The position numbers and the translations under genes are program-made. 64,000 nucleotides of DNA. Origin: Pseudomonas anuradhapurensis (GTDB lineage: Bacteria; Pseudomonadota; Gammaproteobacteria; Pseudomonadales; Pseudomonadaceae). Within the stretch, counting starts at the first letter, position 1, and each line of letters opens with the position of its first letter. Under the pieces are notes generated by a model. That model saw only the letters and a list, made by a program, of their open reading frames with translations. It made no database searches and had not been told where the DNA came from. The stretch is from NCBI RefSeq assembly GCF_014269225.2, contig NZ_CP077097.1:1-64000 (forward strand). Reading direction: 5' to 3'. Shown in pieces: positions 29,344 through 39,871 of the stretch.

Positions 29344-30654
29344 TTATCCGCGCGAAGCGGCGATCTTGATCAGCTTGGCATAGTAGAAGCCATCGTGGCC
29401 GCCTTCCTGGGCCAGCAACTGGCGGCCATGGGGCTGGCGCAGGCCGGCCGCGGTGGCCAGGTCCAGCTCGCGGGCGCCAGGGGTGCGGGCGAGGAAGGCG
29501 TCGATCACTTCGGTGTTCTCCGTCGGCAGGCTGGAACAGGTGGCGTACAGCAGCATGCCGCCAACCTCCAGGGTCGGCCAAAGGGCATCGAGCAGCTCAC
29601 CTTGCAGCGCGGCCAAGGCCGGGATGTCGTCGGCCTGGCGGGTCAGCTTGATGTCCGGGTGACGGCGGATCACGCCGGTGGCCGAGCACGGCGCGTCGAG
29701 CAGGATGCGCTGGAACGGCTTGCCATCCCACCAGCTGGCGGTGTCGCGGGCATCGCAGGCGATCAGCTGGGCGTCAAGCTGGAGGCGGTCGAGGTTCTCG
29801 CGCACCCGGCTCAGGCGCTTGGCTTCGAGGTCGATGGCCACCACCTGGGCCAGGCCGGCTTCGGCCTCCAGCAGGTGGCAGGTCTTGCCGCCGGGTGCGC
29901 AGCAGGCATCCAGCACGCGCTGGCCCGGGGCCAGTTCCAGCAGGTCGGCGGACAGCTGCGCGGCTTCGTCCTGCACGCTCACCCAGCCTTCGGCAAAGCC
30001 GGGCAGGCCACGCACATCGCAGGCTTCGGCCAGCACGATGCCGTCACGGCTGTATTGGCAGGCGCTGGCGCCAACGCCCGCCTCGGCCAGTAGCGCCAGG
30101 TAGGCGTCGCGGCTGTGGTGTCGGCGGTTGACCCGCAGAATCATGGGCGGGTGGGCATTGTTGGCGGCGCAGATGGCTTCCCACTGCTCCGGCCAGAAGG
30201 CCTTCAACGATTTTTGCAGCCAGCGTGGATGGGCGGTGCGCACCACCGGGTCGCGCTCCATGCCCGCAAGCAATGCCTCGCCTTCGCGCTGGGCGCGACG
30301 TAGCACGGCATTGAGCAGGCCCTTGGCCCAAGGCTTCTTCAGCTTGTCGGCACAGCCCACGGTTTCGCCGATGGCGGCGTGCTCCGGAATACGGGTGTAG
30401 AACAGCTGGTACAGGCCGACCAGCAACAGCGCCTGGACATCGGCGTCGGCGGCTTTGAACGGCTTTTGCAGCAACTGTGCGGCCAGCAGGTCGAGGCGCG
30501 GCTGCCAGCGTGCGGTGCCGAAAGCGAGATCCTGGGTCAAGCCACGGTCGCGTTCGTCGACCTTGTCCAGCTGCGCCGGCAGCGAGCTGTTCAGCGAGGC
30601 CTTGCCGCTGAGCACAGCGGCAAGGGCGCGGGCGGCGGCGAGGCGTGGGTTCAT
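29344..30654 (-). CDS. rsmB: 16S rRNA m5C967 methyltransferase RsmB
   Basis: RsmB methylates C967 of 16S rRNA using S-adenosylmethionine. The 436-residue product has an N-terminal NusB-like RNA-binding domain (about 1-140) and a C-terminal methyltransferase domain with [15 protein letters not shown] (SAM site) and the catalytic [15 protein letters not shown], plus [12 protein letters not shown]. Its start overlaps the fmt stop by 4 bp, so translation is coupled to fmt. Confidence 0.97.
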   Translation of the reverse strand: MNPRLAAARALAAVLSGKASLNSSLPAQLDKVDERDRGLTQDLAFGTARWQPRLDLLAAQLLQKPFKAADADVQALLLVGLYQLFYTRIPEHAAIGETVGCADKLKKPWAKGLLNAVLRRAQREGEALLAGMERDPVVRTAHPRWLQKSLKAFWPEQWEAICAANNAHPPMILRVNRRHHSRDAYLALLAEAGVGASACQYSRDGIVLAEACDVRGLPGFAEGWVSVQDEAAQLSADLLELAPGQRVLDACCAPGGKTCHLLEAEAGLAQVVAIDLEAKRLSRVRENLDRLQLDAQLIACDARDTASWWDGKPFQRILLDAPCSATGVIRRHPDIKLTRQADDIPALAALQGELLDALWPTLEVGGMLLYATCSSLPTENTEVIDAFLARTPGARELDLATAAGLRQPHGRQLLAQEGGHDGFYYAKLIKIAASRG

Positions 30655-31583
30655 TGGCCCAGCACCTTGCCGCTGGCGAATTTCTCGCGGCGGCTGTTGA
30701 ACAGGTCGCTGAAGTTCAGCGCCTTGCCGCCGGGCAATTGCAGGCGGGTGAGGCTCAGCGCCTGGTCACCGCAGGCGACTACCAGGCCGTCCTTGCTCGC
30801 CGACAGGATCTCGCCCGGCGCGCCTTGGGCGTTAGACAGGCTGGCGGCCAGCACTTTTACACTTTCCCCATCGAGGGTGCTGTGGCAAACCGGCCATGGG
30901 TTGAACGCGCGGATCAGGCGCTCCAGCTCGACCGCCGGGCGGCTCCAGTCAATGCGGGCTTCGTCCTTGTTCAGCTTGTGCGCATAGGTGGCCAGGGCAT
31001 CGTCCTGCACTTCCCCCTGCAGCGAGCCGTCGGCCAGGCCGGCGATGGCCTTTACCACCGCGGGCGGGCCCATTTCGGCAAGGCGGTCATGCAGGCTGCC
31101 ACCGGTGTCGTCGGCACTGATCGGGGTAACCACCTTGAGCAGCATCGGGCCGGTGTCCAGGCCTGCTTCCATGCGCATGACGGTTACACCACTCTCGGCA
31201 TCGCCGGCTTCCACGGCGCGCTGGATCGGTGCGGCACCGCGCCAGCGTGGCAGCAGCGAGGCGTGGCTGTTGATGCAACCCAGGCGCGGGATATCCAGCA
31301 CTGCCTGCGGGAGGATCAGGCCATAGGCCACCACCACCATCAGGTCTGGCTGCAGCGCAGCCAGTTCGGCCTGGGCTTCGGCGTTGCGCAGCGACGGCGG
31401 CTGGAACACCGGAATGTCATGGGCCACCGCCAGTGCCTTGACCGCGCTCGGCATGAGTTTCTGGCCGCGGCCGGCGGGGCGGTCGGGCTGGGTGTAGACG
31501 GCCACGATCTCGTACGGGCTGTCGAGCAGGGCCTTGAGGTGTTCGGCGGCAAACTCTGGAGTGCCTGCAAAGACGATGCGCAT
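30651..31583 (-). CDS. fmt: Methionyl-tRNA formyltransferase
   Basis: Fmt formylates Met-tRNAi using 10-formyltetrahydrofolate. The 310-residue product begins [16 protein letters not shown] and has the signature [15 protein letters not shown] near residues 108-122 and the C-terminal OB-like tRNA-binding domain. It lies 60 bp after def, but a rho-independent terminator sits in that gap, so fmt may need its own promoter or read-through. Confidence 0.98.
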   Translation of the reverse strand: MRIVFAGTPEFAAEHLKALLDSPYEIVAVYTQPDRPAGRGQKLMPSAVKALAVAHDIPVFQPPSLRNAEAQAELAALQPDLMVVVAYGLILPQAVLDIPRLGCINSHASLLPRWRGAAPIQRAVEAGDAESGVTVMRMEAGLDTGPMLLKVVTPISADDTGGSLHDRLAEMGPPAVVKAIAGLADGSLQGEVQDDALATYAHKLNKDEARIDWSRPAVELERLIRAFNPWPVCHSTLDGESVKVLAASLSNAQGAPGEILSASKDGLVVACGDQALSLTRLQLPGGKALNFSDLFNSRREKFASGKVLGQ

Positions 31584-31596
31584 GGAGTTCTCGCTT

Positions 31597-31629
31597 CAAA
31601 AAAGAAAAAGGCTTGCCGGAGCAAGCCTT
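31597..31629 (-). terminator. Rho-independent terminator between def and fmt
   Basis: On the minus strand AAGGCTTGC-TCCG-GCAAGCCTT is followed by TTTCTTTTTT. The 9-bp stem and T-run are those of an intrinsic terminator, yet it separates two genes normally expressed together. Confidence 0.85.
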
Positions 31630-31643
31630 CTGGAAGGTAGGGA

Positions 31644-32150
31644 TCAGGCTTGCTGGCGGTGCTGCTTTTCCAGCTTCTTCTTGATCCGGTCACGCTTGAG
31701 CTGCGACAGGTAATCGACGAACAGCTTGCCGTTGAGGTGATCGAATTCGTGCTGCACGCATACCGCCAGCAGGCCTTCGCATTCCAGCTCGTACGGCTTG
31801 CCGTCGCGGTCCTGGGCCTTTACCCGCACACGTAGCGGGCGGTCGACGTTCTCGTAGAAGCCCGGTACCGACAGGCAGCCTTCCTGGTACTGGCCCATGT
31901 CATGGGTCAGCTCTTCGACCGTCGGGTTGATGAACACGCGCGGCTCGCTGCGGTCTTCGCTGAGGTCCATGACCACGACCTGCTTGTGCACATTGACCTG
32001 GGTGGCGGCCAGGCCGATGCCGGGGGCTTCGTACATGGTTTCAAACATGTCGTCGATCAGCTGACGCAGGGCGTCGTCGAACTCCGTCACCGGTTTGGCG
32101 ATGGTGCGCAGGCGCGGGTCCGGGAATTCGAGAATGTTCAAGATGGCCAT
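31644..32150 (-). CDS. def: Peptide deformylase
   Basis: Def removes the N-formyl group from nascent proteins at a metal site. The 168-residue product has all three motifs: GIGLAATQV (about 45-53), EGCLSVPG (about 89-96) and HEFDHLNG (about 133-140), whose Cys and two His bind Fe2+. Length and start ([15 protein letters not shown]) are standard. It heads the def-(terminator)-fmt-rsmB-trkA series and diverges from dprA. Confidence 0.98.
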   Translation of the reverse strand: MAILNILEFPDPRLRTIAKPVTEFDDALRQLIDDMFETMYEAPGIGLAATQVNVHKQVVVMDLSEDRSEPRVFINPTVEELTHDMGQYQEGCLSVPGFYENVDRPLRVRVKAQDRDGKPYELECEGLLAVCVQHEFDHLNGKLFVDYLSQLKRDRIKKKLEKQHRQQA

Positions 32151-32291
32151 AAGGTCAGGCAGTCACTGTGCGTTCGGTTGAAAACTGAGCACACATAATA
32201 AAGGGAAACGGCGATTTCAGCACCTGGCAAAGCTCGGCTAGGGTTTTCAGGGCCAGCTTATAGCCCATTCGATGGACAGGTTGTCAAAGCG

Positions 32292-32312
32292 TTATCAACA
32301 AAGTTATCCACA
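32292..32312 (+). promoter_or_regulatory. Tandem DnaA boxes between def and dprA
   Basis: TTATCAACA (32292-32300) and the exact box TTATCCACA (32304-32312) are in the same orientation 3 bp apart, in the 208-bp divergent promoter region of def and dprA. The spacing suits adjacent DnaA monomers. This pair could regulate either gene or add to the local box cluster. Apart from this pair I see no other clear motif in 32151-32358. Confidence 0.65.
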
Positions 32313-32358
32313 GCTTGTGCCACGCCGATGGCCCCGTTTCGATCAAGGATGATCCCTC

Positions 32359-33456
32359 ATGGAAAATTACCATTCGTCGCCTCTTCCACCTGCAGAACTG
32401 GAGGCGCGATTGCGCCTGCACCGCCTGCCTGAGACCGGATTGCGACGCTTTCGCAGCTTGCTCGAAGCATTTGGCAGTGCCTCGTCGGCCCTGTGTGCCC
32501 CGGCCGGTGCCTGGCGTGCATTGGGCATACCGCAGGCTACCATCGATGCCAGGCGCAGTGCCGAAGTACGTCAAGGCGCATTGGCCGCAATGGCCTGGCT
32601 AGAGCGCCCAGGCCAGCATTTACTGATGTGGGACGGCCCTGGCTACCCACCGCTACTGGCCGAGATCGACGATGCTCCGCCGCTGCTTTTCGTCGCCGGT
32701 GACCCGGCTTTGCTCGAACGCCCACAGCTTGCAATTGTGGGTAGCAGGCGTGCTTCACCGCCGGCAATCGACAATGCCGGTGCGTTTTCCCGTTATCTGG
32801 CACAAGCCGGTTTCACCATCACCAGCGGGCTGGCCGTGGGTATAGATGGCGCCGCTCATCGGGCCGCGTTGCAGGCTGGAGGGCGCACGATCGGGGTGCT
32901 GGGCACGGGGTTGCAAAAACTTTATCCACAGCGCCACCAGGCTCTGGCGCAGGCGATGGTCGACAATGGCAGCGCATTGGTCTCCGAGTACCCGCTGGAC
33001 GCCGGACCGCTGCCGGGCAACTTCCCACGGCGCAATCGCATCATCAGTGGCTTGTCGCTGGGTGTGCTGGTGGTCGAGGCAAGTCTGGCCAGTGGTTCGC
33101 TGATCACTGCCCGCCTGGCGGCCGAGCAGGGGCGCGAGGTGTATGCCATCCCGGGGTCCATTCACCACCCAGGGGCCAAGGGTTGCCACCAGTTGATTCG
33201 TGACGGCGCACTGTTGGTGGAAAGCGTGGAGCAGATCCTGGAAAGCCTGCAGGGCTGGCACAACCTGCCGCCGGCGCTTGTGGACAAGTTCGAGCATCCG
33301 TTGCTCGCGCTGCTGCATGCTGCGCCACAGACCAGCGAAAGCCTGGCCCACTGCAGCGAGCAACCGCTGGCCGATGTGCTGGCGCAGCTTACCGAACTTG
33401 AGCTGGAAGGGCGGGTCAGCAATGAAGCCGGGCGTTGGTTTGCCCGCGCGGGCTAA
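32359..33456 (+). CDS. dprA: DNA-processing protein DprA
   Basis: DprA binds incoming single-stranded DNA and loads RecA during natural transformation; it is also found in non-competent bacteria. The 365-residue product has an N-terminal SAM-like helical part, the Rossmann-like core (AIVGSRRASPPAIDNA, GLAVGIDGAAHRAAL, FPRRNRIISGLSLGVLVVEA) and a C-terminal winged helix (about 300-365). It precedes tsaC by 42 bp, a common order. An exact DnaA box lies inside at 32922-32930. Confidence 0.96.
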   Translation: MENYHSSPLPPAELEARLRLHRLPETGLRRFRSLLEAFGSASSALCAPAGAWRALGIPQATIDARRSAEVRQGALAAMAWLERPGQHLLMWDGPGYPPLLAEIDDAPPLLFVAGDPALLERPQLAIVGSRRASPPAIDNAGAFSRYLAQAGFTITSGLAVGIDGAAHRAALQAGGRTIGVLGTGLQKLYPQRHQALAQAMVDNGSALVSEYPLDAGPLPGNFPRRNRIISGLSLGVLVVEASLASGSLITARLAAEQGREVYAIPGSIHHPGAKGCHQLIRDGALLVESVEQILESLQGWHNLPPALVDKFEHPLLALLHAAPQTSESLAHCSEQPLADVLAQLTELELEGRVSNEAGRWFARAG

Positions 33457-33498
33457 GTACACTGCTCACAAGCAAGTTTCATAGGTGGAGTGACAGAA

Positions 33499-34056
33499 AT
33501 GGTGAGCAGTTTTCGAGTGCAACAAGCCGCACGTGAGATCCGGGCCGGCGCGGTGATCGCCTACCCGACGGAAGCGGTCTGGGGCCTGGGCTGCGACCCG
33601 TGGAACGAGGACGCGGTGTATCGCCTGCTGGCGCTGAAGTCGCGGCCTGTGGATAAAGGGCTGATCCTGGTGGCCGACAACATCCGCCAGTTCGACTTCC
33701 TGTTCGAGGATTTTCCCGAAGACTGGATCGACCGCATGGGCAGCACCTGGCCGGGGCCGAACACTTGGCTGGTGCCGCACCAGGACCTGCTGCCAGAGTG
33801 GGTGACCGGGCAGCATGACACGGTGGCGCTGCGGGTCAGCGACCATCCGGTGGTGCGTGAACTGTGTGCGTTGGTGGGCCCGCTGATTTCCACCTCGTGC
33901 AACCCCGGCGGGCGCCCGGCGGCGAAGACCCGGTTGCGGGTGGAGCAGTACTTCCATGGCCAGCTGGACCTGGTGCTGGGTGGGGCATTGGGGGGGCGGA
34001 AGAATCCGAGCGTGATTCGCAACCTTGCCACTGGCGAGGTGGTTCGTCCGGGTTGA
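33499..34056 (+). CDS. tsaC: Threonylcarbamoyl-AMP synthase TsaC (YrdC)
   Basis: TsaC makes threonylcarbamoyl-AMP for the t6A37 modification of tRNAs that read ANN codons. The 185-residue product has the YrdC-type core: a KxR-SxN-like set with [14 protein letters not shown] near 22, [14 protein letters not shown] near 49, and [24 protein letters not shown] 33499 is chosen because GGTGGAG lies 8 bp upstream; an in-frame GTG at 33490 falls at the end of that ribosome site. Confidence 0.95.
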   Translation: MVSSFRVQQAAREIRAGAVIAYPTEAVWGLGCDPWNEDAVYRLLALKSRPVDKGLILVADNIRQFDFLFEDFPEDWIDRMGSTWPGPNTWLVPHQDLLPEWVTGQHDTVALRVSDHPVVRELCALVGPLISTSCNPGGRPAAKTRLRVEQYFHGQLDLVLGGALGGRKNPSVIRNLATGEVVRPG

Positions 34057-34085
34057 TACCTGTCCACAAGCTTGGCGGGGGCCCC

Positions 34086-34171
34086 AGTGGGAGCGGGCCT
34101 GCCCGCGAAGAAACCAGCGCGGTGCCTGCACGGGCTTCGCCCGTGTTCGCGGGCATGCCCGCTCCCGCAGG
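34086..34171. repeat. REP pair (family 2), inverted
   Basis: AGTGGGAGCGGGCCTGCCCG at 34086 is followed by CGCGAAGAAACC and an inverted copy ending GCATGCCCGCTCCCGCAG at 34170. It occupies the gap between convergent tsaC and the quinone oxidoreductase gene. Confidence 0.85.
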
Positions 34172-34216
34172 GCTGGCGTTGCGCCTGAGATCGGTGCAGT
34201 ACCTGTACCAGCGGGC

Positions 34217-35194
34217 TCAAGGTAGCAGAACAGTCGACCCCACAGTCCGCCGTGCCGACAGCTCCGCCTGTGCCTTGGCCGCCTCGCTCAGCGGATACCG
34301 CTGCTGGATATCCACAACCAGCTTGCCACTGCCGATCATCGCAAACAGGTCATCGGCCATGGCCTGGGTGTTCTCGGCATTATTGGCATAGGTGGCCAGA
34401 GTTGGCCGGGTCACGTACAGCGAACCCTTCTGCGCCAGAATGCCCAGGTTCACCCCGCTCACCGCGCCCGAGGCATTGCCGAAGCTCACCATCAAACCAC
34501 GCGGCTGCAGGCAGTCCAGCGAGGTCAGCCAGGTGTCGGCGCCCACCCCGTCATACACCACCGGGCATTTCTTGCCGTCGGTCAGTTCCAGTACCCGCTT
34601 GGCCACATCCTCATGGCTGTAGTCGATGGTCGCCCACGCCCCCAGCGCCTTGGCCCGTGCGGCCTTTTCGGCAGAACTGACGGTACCGATCAGCTTGGCC
34701 CCCAGTGCCTTGGCCCACTGGCACGCCAACGAACCCACGCCGCCCGCCGCTGCGTGGAACAGGATCACGTCGCCTGCCTTCACCGCATAGGTTTGCTTCA
34801 ACAGGTACTGCACGGTCAGACCCTTGAGCATCACCGCCGCCGCCTGCTCGAAGCTGATGTTGTCGGGTAGCTTGACCAGGTTGGCCTCCGGCAGAGTATG
34901 CACTTCGCTGTACGCACCCAATGGGCCTCCGGCGTGGGCGACGCGGTCGCCAACCTTCAGGCGGGTCACGCCCTCGCCTACGGCCTCGACCACGCCCGCC
35001 GCCTCGGTACCCAGCCCGGAGGGCAGCGATGGCGGTGCATACAGGCCGCTGCGGAAATAGGTGTCGATGAAGTTCAGGCCGATCGCATGGTTACGCACTC
35101 GTACCTGCTGCGGCCCGGGCGGAGCGGGTTCGAATTCCACAAACTGCAGCACTTCCGGGCCGCCATGCTGGCTGAACTGGATACGCTTGGCCAT
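34217..35194 (-). CDS. qor: NADPH:quinone oxidoreductase (zinc-independent MDR family)
   Basis: This 325-residue protein is a medium-chain dehydrogenase/reductase of the QOR type, which reduces quinones or quinone-like electrophiles with NADPH. It begins MAKRIQFSQHGGPEVLQF and has the coenzyme motif AAAGGVGSLACQWAKALGA near 150. It lacks the zinc-binding cysteines of alcohol dehydrogenases. The ATG at 35194 is chosen for AGGAG 6 bp upstream; the frame extends to 35260 without homology. It diverges from hemF. Confidence 0.92.
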   Translation of the reverse strand: MAKRIQFSQHGGPEVLQFVEFEPAPPGPQQVRVRNHAIGLNFIDTYFRSGLYAPPSLPSGLGTEAAGVVEAVGEGVTRLKVGDRVAHAGGPLGAYSEVHTLPEANLVKLPDNISFEQAAAVMLKGLTVQYLLKQTYAVKAGDVILFHAAAGGVGSLACQWAKALGAKLIGTVSSAEKAARAKALGAWATIDYSHEDVAKRVLELTDGKKCPVVYDGVGADTWLTSLDCLQPRGLMVSFGNASGAVSGVNLGILAQKGSLYVTRPTLATYANNAENTQAMADDLFAMIGSGKLVVDIQQRYPLSEAAKAQAELSARRTVGSTVLLP

Positions 35195-35250
35195 CTCGCA
35201 CTCCTGTAGTCGGGATCGGGAAAGGCCTTCTATCGGACGCCTTTGCTTGA

Positions 35251-36240
<990 letters not shown>

Positions 36241-36265
36241 GCCCGCGCACAATAGAGGAATCGCC

Positions 36266-37090
36266 ATGGACCAGTACGTCGTTTTCGGTAACCCCATCGG
36301 CCACAGCAAGTCGCCGCTGATCCACCGTCTGTTCGCCGAACAGACTGGCGAGGACCTGGAATACGCTACCCTGCTGGCGCCGTTGGACGGGTTCAGCGAT
36401 TGTGCACGCGGCTTTTTCAAGCAAGGCAGCGGCGCCAATGTCACCGTGCCGTTCAAGGAAGAGGCCTACCGCCTGTGCGACAGCCTGACCCCACGCGCCC
36501 AGCGCGCCGGCGCGGTGAATACGCTGAGCAAGCTGGCCGACGGTACGCTGCAGGGCGACAACACCGATGGCGCGGGCCTGGTGCGCGACCTGACGGTGAA
36601 TGCCGGGGTCGAGCTGGCAGGCAAGCGTATCCTGATCCTGGGTGCTGGCGGCGCCGTGCGTGGCGTGCTGGAGCCAATCCTGGCGCACAGGCCGCAGTCG
36701 CTGGTGATTGCCAACCGCACCGTGGAAAAGGCCGAGCAGCTGGCGCGGGAATTCGATGAACTGGGGCCGGTGGTAGCCAGTGGTTTTGCCTGGTTGCAGG
36801 AGCCGGTGGACGTGATCATCAATGCCACTTCGGCGAGCCTGGCCGGTGAATTGCCGCCAATTGCCGACAGCCTGGTCGAGGCGGGGCGTACGGTGTGCTA
36901 CGACATGATGTATGGCAAGGAGCCGACGCCGTTTTGCCAGTGGGCTACCAGGCTCGGCGCGGCTCAGGTGCTGGATGGGCTGGGGATGCTGGCCGAGCAG
37001 GCGGCTGAGGCGTTCCTGGTCTGGCGTGGGGTGCGTCCGGATACGGCGCCGGTTTTGGCTGAACTGCGCCGACAGCTCGCTCGGGGCTGA
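36266..37090 (+). CDS. aroE: Shikimate dehydrogenase
   Basis: AroE reduces 3-dehydroshikimate to shikimate with NADPH in aromatic amino acid synthesis. The 274-residue product has the substrate-binding [13 protein letters not shown] (about 8-20), [11 protein letters not shown] with the catalytic Lys near 66, [11 protein letters not shown] and the nucleotide motif [12 protein letters not shown] near 128. AGAGGAA precedes the ATG. A REP pair follows 7 bp after the stop. Confidence 0.97.
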   Translation: MDQYVVFGNPIGHSKSPLIHRLFAEQTGEDLEYATLLAPLDGFSDCARGFFKQGSGANVTVPFKEEAYRLCDSLTPRAQRAGAVNTLSKLADGTLQGDNTDGAGLVRDLTVNAGVELAGKRILILGAGGAVRGVLEPILAHRPQSLVIANRTVEKAEQLAREFDELGPVVASGFAWLQEPVDVIINATSASLAGELPPIADSLVEAGRTVCYDMMYGKEPTPFCQWATRLGAAQVLDGLGMLAEQAAEAFLVWRGVRPDTAPVLAELRRQLARG

Positions 37091-37097
37091 AATAGTC

Positions 37098-37199
37098 GGG
37101 GCCGCTTTGCGGCCCATCGCGACGCAAGGCCGCTCCTACAACGAACGCGAAACGCCTGTAGGAGCGGCCTTGCGTCGCGATGGGCTGCGTAGCAGCCCC
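37098..37199. repeat. REP pair (family 1), inverted
   Basis: GGGGCCGCTTTGCGGCCCAT at 37098 continues as the complement of TGTAGGAGCGGCCTTGCGTC. After 17 bp an inverted copy runs to GCAGCCCC at 37199. It fills the space between the ends of convergent aroE and the SulP gene. Confidence 0.9.
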
Positions 37200-37216
37200 A
37201 AAATATCAACCCAAGC

Positions 37217-38782
37217 TCATTCCTCGAACCGGATTGGGCATAGCTCCACCCCTTCCAGCTTCTGCAATTCCTCGATCACCTGCGGCCTGGCCCGGTGCAA
37301 GGTCAGGCTTCCCCCCGCCCGCCGCAACCGCCGCGCCTCGCGGTGCAACATATCCACACCGGAATAGTCGATAAAGTTCACCTGCCGCGCATCGATCACC
37401 ACATGCGGCCCCTGGCAGCGCTGCAAGCGCACCTGCAGGTAAGGCGCTGCACCAAAGAAAATCGACCCGCCTACCCGCAGCACGTCCGCCTCCCCTTCAC
37501 GGGTTTGCTGCACCCTTGGCCGTGACGTGCGCTTGAGGTAGAAGAACAGCGATGCCAACACCCCGGCATAGATCGCGGTTTGCAGCTCCAGCAACAACGT
37601 CGCCGCCGCTGTCAGTGCCATGACCAGGAATTCCGAACGGCTGACCCGGAACAGCGCGCGAATCGCGCGGTGGTCCACCAACCCCCAGCAGATCAACAGA
37701 ATGCTGCCGGCCATGGCCGGTATCGGCAGATGCGCAATCAGCCCGGCCCCGGCGACGGCGAACAGCGCTACCCACAGTGCCGAGAACACCCCGGCCAGGG
37801 GCGAGCGGGCGCCAGCGTCATAGCTCAACCCGGAGCGGGTGAAGGAGCCGGAAGACAGGTAACCGGAGAAGAACGCCCCAATGATGTTCGACAGGCCCTG
37901 GGCACGAATTTCCTGGTCAGCGTTGATCAACTGTTCCGAACGTGCCGACAACGAGCGGGCAATCGACAGGCTGGTGACCAGCCCGAGCATACCCACCGCC
38001 ACGGCGCTGGGCAGTAGCCGCAGCACCAGTTCCACATCCAGCAACGGCAGCGGGCTGAACGGTGGCAGTTGGCCGGCGAAGGCTGGCACTCGCGGTACAT
38101 GGCCAAACCAGCCGGGCAGCAACCAGGCCAGCAGGCTGACCAGTATCAGGCTGAGCAACAGGCTCGGCCAGCGTGGGCACCAGAGCTTGAAGGCCACGCC
38201 GATGGCCACGGTGGCCAGGCCCAGCACCAACGAAGGCAGGTCCACCTCACCGGCGTGGCTGGCCAGGTCCTGCGCTGTCTTCAGCGCAGTGGCCTGGCTG
38301 GGCAGGTCCATGCCCAGCAGGTTGGGTAACTGGCCCAGGGCAATGACAATGGCAGCGCCCAGGGTGAAGCCAAGCACCACGGAATGGGAGACAAAGTTGA
38401 CCAGCGCGCCGAAGCGCAAAAGCCCGAGCAGCAATTGGAACAGGCCGCCGAGAAAGGTCAGCAACAGCACCAGGGTTACGTAGTCGGCGCTGCCGGCCAC
38501 GGCCAGCGGGCTGATGCTGGCATAGAGAACGATGGAAATGGCGGCGGTCGGGCCACAGATAAGGTGCCAGGACGAGCCCCACAGGCAGGCGATCAGCACC
38601 GGCACGATGGCGGCGTAGAGGCCGTATTCGGCGGGCAGGCCGGCGATAAGGGCGTAGGCGATGGATTGTGGCAGGGCGAGGATGGCACCGCTCAGCCCCA
38701 CCAGCAGATCCTGGCGCAGGCTGCGGGCCGATTGGCGGGGCAGCCAGGTGAGGAAGGGCAGCAGGTGAATGAGACGATACAT
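37217..38782 (-). CDS. SulP family anion transporter with STAS domain
   Basis: SulP proteins carry sulfate, bicarbonate or related anions. The 521-residue product has about ten or more membrane segments, the N-terminal sulfate-transporter signature region (LPQSIAYALIAGLPAEYGLYA, in two pieces) near 36-57, and a cytoplasmic STAS domain after about 420 with VVIDARQVNFIDYSGVDML. It lies upstream of the choline-binding protein and choline sulfatase genes on the same strand (with a REP pair between), so uptake of choline-O-sulfate, or handling of released sulfate, is a plausible role. That substrate is inference. Confidence 0.88.
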   Translation of the reverse strand: MYRLIHLLPFLTWLPRQSARSLRQDLLVGLSGAILALPQSIAYALIAGLPAEYGLYAAIVPVLIACLWGSSWHLICGPTAAISIVLYASISPLAVAGSADYVTLVLLLTFLGGLFQLLLGLLRFGALVNFVSHSVVLGFTLGAAIVIALGQLPNLLGMDLPSQATALKTAQDLASHAGEVDLPSLVLGLATVAIGVAFKLWCPRWPSLLLSLILVSLLAWLLPGWFGHVPRVPAFAGQLPPFSPLPLLDVELVLRLLPSAVAVGMLGLVTSLSIARSLSARSEQLINADQEIRAQGLSNIIGAFFSGYLSSGSFTRSGLSYDAGARSPLAGVFSALWVALFAVAGAGLIAHLPIPAMAGSILLICWGLVDHRAIRALFRVSRSEFLVMALTAAATLLLELQTAIYAGVLASLFFYLKRTSRPRVQQTREGEADVLRVGGSIFFGAAPYLQVRLQRCQGPHVVIDARQVNFIDYSGVDMLHREARRLRRAGGSLTLHRARPQVIEELQKLEGVELCPIRFEE

Positions 38783-38815
38783 GGGTTATCCACAATCCTT
38801 AAGGTTTTCGCCAAA

Positions 38816-38905
38816 CCCTGTGGGAGCGGGCGAGCCCGCGAAGATACCACCGCAGTGGATGGCACCGGCTTCGCCGGTGTTCGCGGGCATGCCCGATCCC
38901 ACAGG
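38816..38905. repeat. REP pair (family 2), inverted
   Basis: CCCTGTGGGAGCGGGCGAGC at 38816 with CCCGCGAAG, then an inverted copy GTTCGCGGGCATGCCCGATC ending with CCCACAGG at 38905. It lies between the SulP gene and the binding-protein gene and may separate their transcripts. An exact DnaA box (38786-38794) overlaps the 5' flank of the SulP gene. Confidence 0.88.
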
Positions 38906-38925
38906 ATGAGGTGTCGCTTGCGAAG

Positions 38926-39855
38926 TTACAGCTTGGCTTTGACGGCCTCCAGGGCGTTGCCATCGGCCTTGGTACTCACCCCAGCCAACCACCCCTCCAG
39001 CACCTCGGGATGCGCTTTAACCCAGGCCTTGGCTGCTTCGTCGAAGCTTATCTTCTTGTCCACAACCTCGGCCATGATGCTGTTTTCCATATCCAGCGTA
39101 AACTTCAGGTTTTCCAGCATCTTCGCCGCATTGGGGCAGGCTTGTGGATAACCCGTGCGGGTCAGGGTATAGACATCGCCTTTGCTGCCGAACCACTTTT
39201 CCCCGCCGGTCAGGTAATGCATTTTCAGCTTCACGTTCATCGGGTGCGGGGTCCAGCCGAGGAAGGTGATGAACTGCTGTTTTTTCACTGCCCGGTCGAC
39301 CTGCGCCAGCATCGCCTGTTCGCTGGATTCCACCAGCTTCCATTGGCCAAGGTTGAATTCATTCTTGTCGATGATTTCCTTCAGTGACAGGTTGGCCGGG
39401 GCGCCGGAGCCAATCCCGTAAAGCTTCTTGTCGAATTGCTCGGCGTGCTTCTGCAGGTCGGCAAAGTCCTTGACGCCGGCATTCCACACGTAATCTGGCA
39501 CTGCCAGGGTGAACTCGGTTCCCTCCAGATTGCGTGACAGCTGCTTCACGTCGCCATTGGCGATGAATTTGTCATGAAAGCCCTGTTGCGCGGGCATCCA
39601 GTTTCCGAGGAAGGCATCTACGCGGCCATCCTTGAGGCCGCCATAGATGATCGGTACAGCCAGGCTGTCGATCTTTACCTGGTAACCCAGGCTTTCCAGC
39701 AGCAGGCGGGCCACGGCGTTGGTCGAGGCAATGTCGCTCCAGCCGGGGTCGGCCAATTTCACGGTAGTGCATTGCGTGTCGCTGTCGGCGGCGTAAACGG
39801 TGCCCGTGCCCAGGCTGATGGCCAGGGCGAACACGGCGGCGGAGAACTTATGCAT
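38926..39855 (-). CDS. choX: Choline/glycine-betaine ABC transporter substrate-binding protein (ChoX-like)
   Basis: This 309-residue periplasmic binding protein has a Sec signal peptide (MHKFSAAVFALAISLGTGTVYA) and the type 2 fold typical of choline and betaine binding proteins (VKLADPGWSDIASTNAVAR, FLGNWMPAQ, FLGWTPHPMN, KMHYLTGGEKWF). The aromatic residues of those segments form the quaternary-ammonium cage in the family. No permease or ATPase gene is adjacent, so it must use a transporter encoded elsewhere. It lies 16 bp after the betC stop and is probably co-transcribed with it. Gene symbol by family similarity. Confidence 0.86.
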   Translation of the reverse strand: MHKFSAAVFALAISLGTGTVYAADSDTQCTTVKLADPGWSDIASTNAVARLLLESLGYQVKIDSLAVPIIYGGLKDGRVDAFLGNWMPAQQGFHDKFIANGDVKQLSRNLEGTEFTLAVPDYVWNAGVKDFADLQKHAEQFDKKLYGIGSGAPANLSLKEIIDKNEFNLGQWKLVESSEQAMLAQVDRAVKKQQFITFLGWTPHPMNVKLKMHYLTGGEKWFGSKGDVYTLTRTGYPQACPNAAKMLENLKFTLDMENSIMAEVVDKKISFDEAAKAWVKAHPEVLEGWLAGVSTKADGNALEAVKAKL

Positions 39856-39871
39856 GGCGGCCTCTCTTTAC

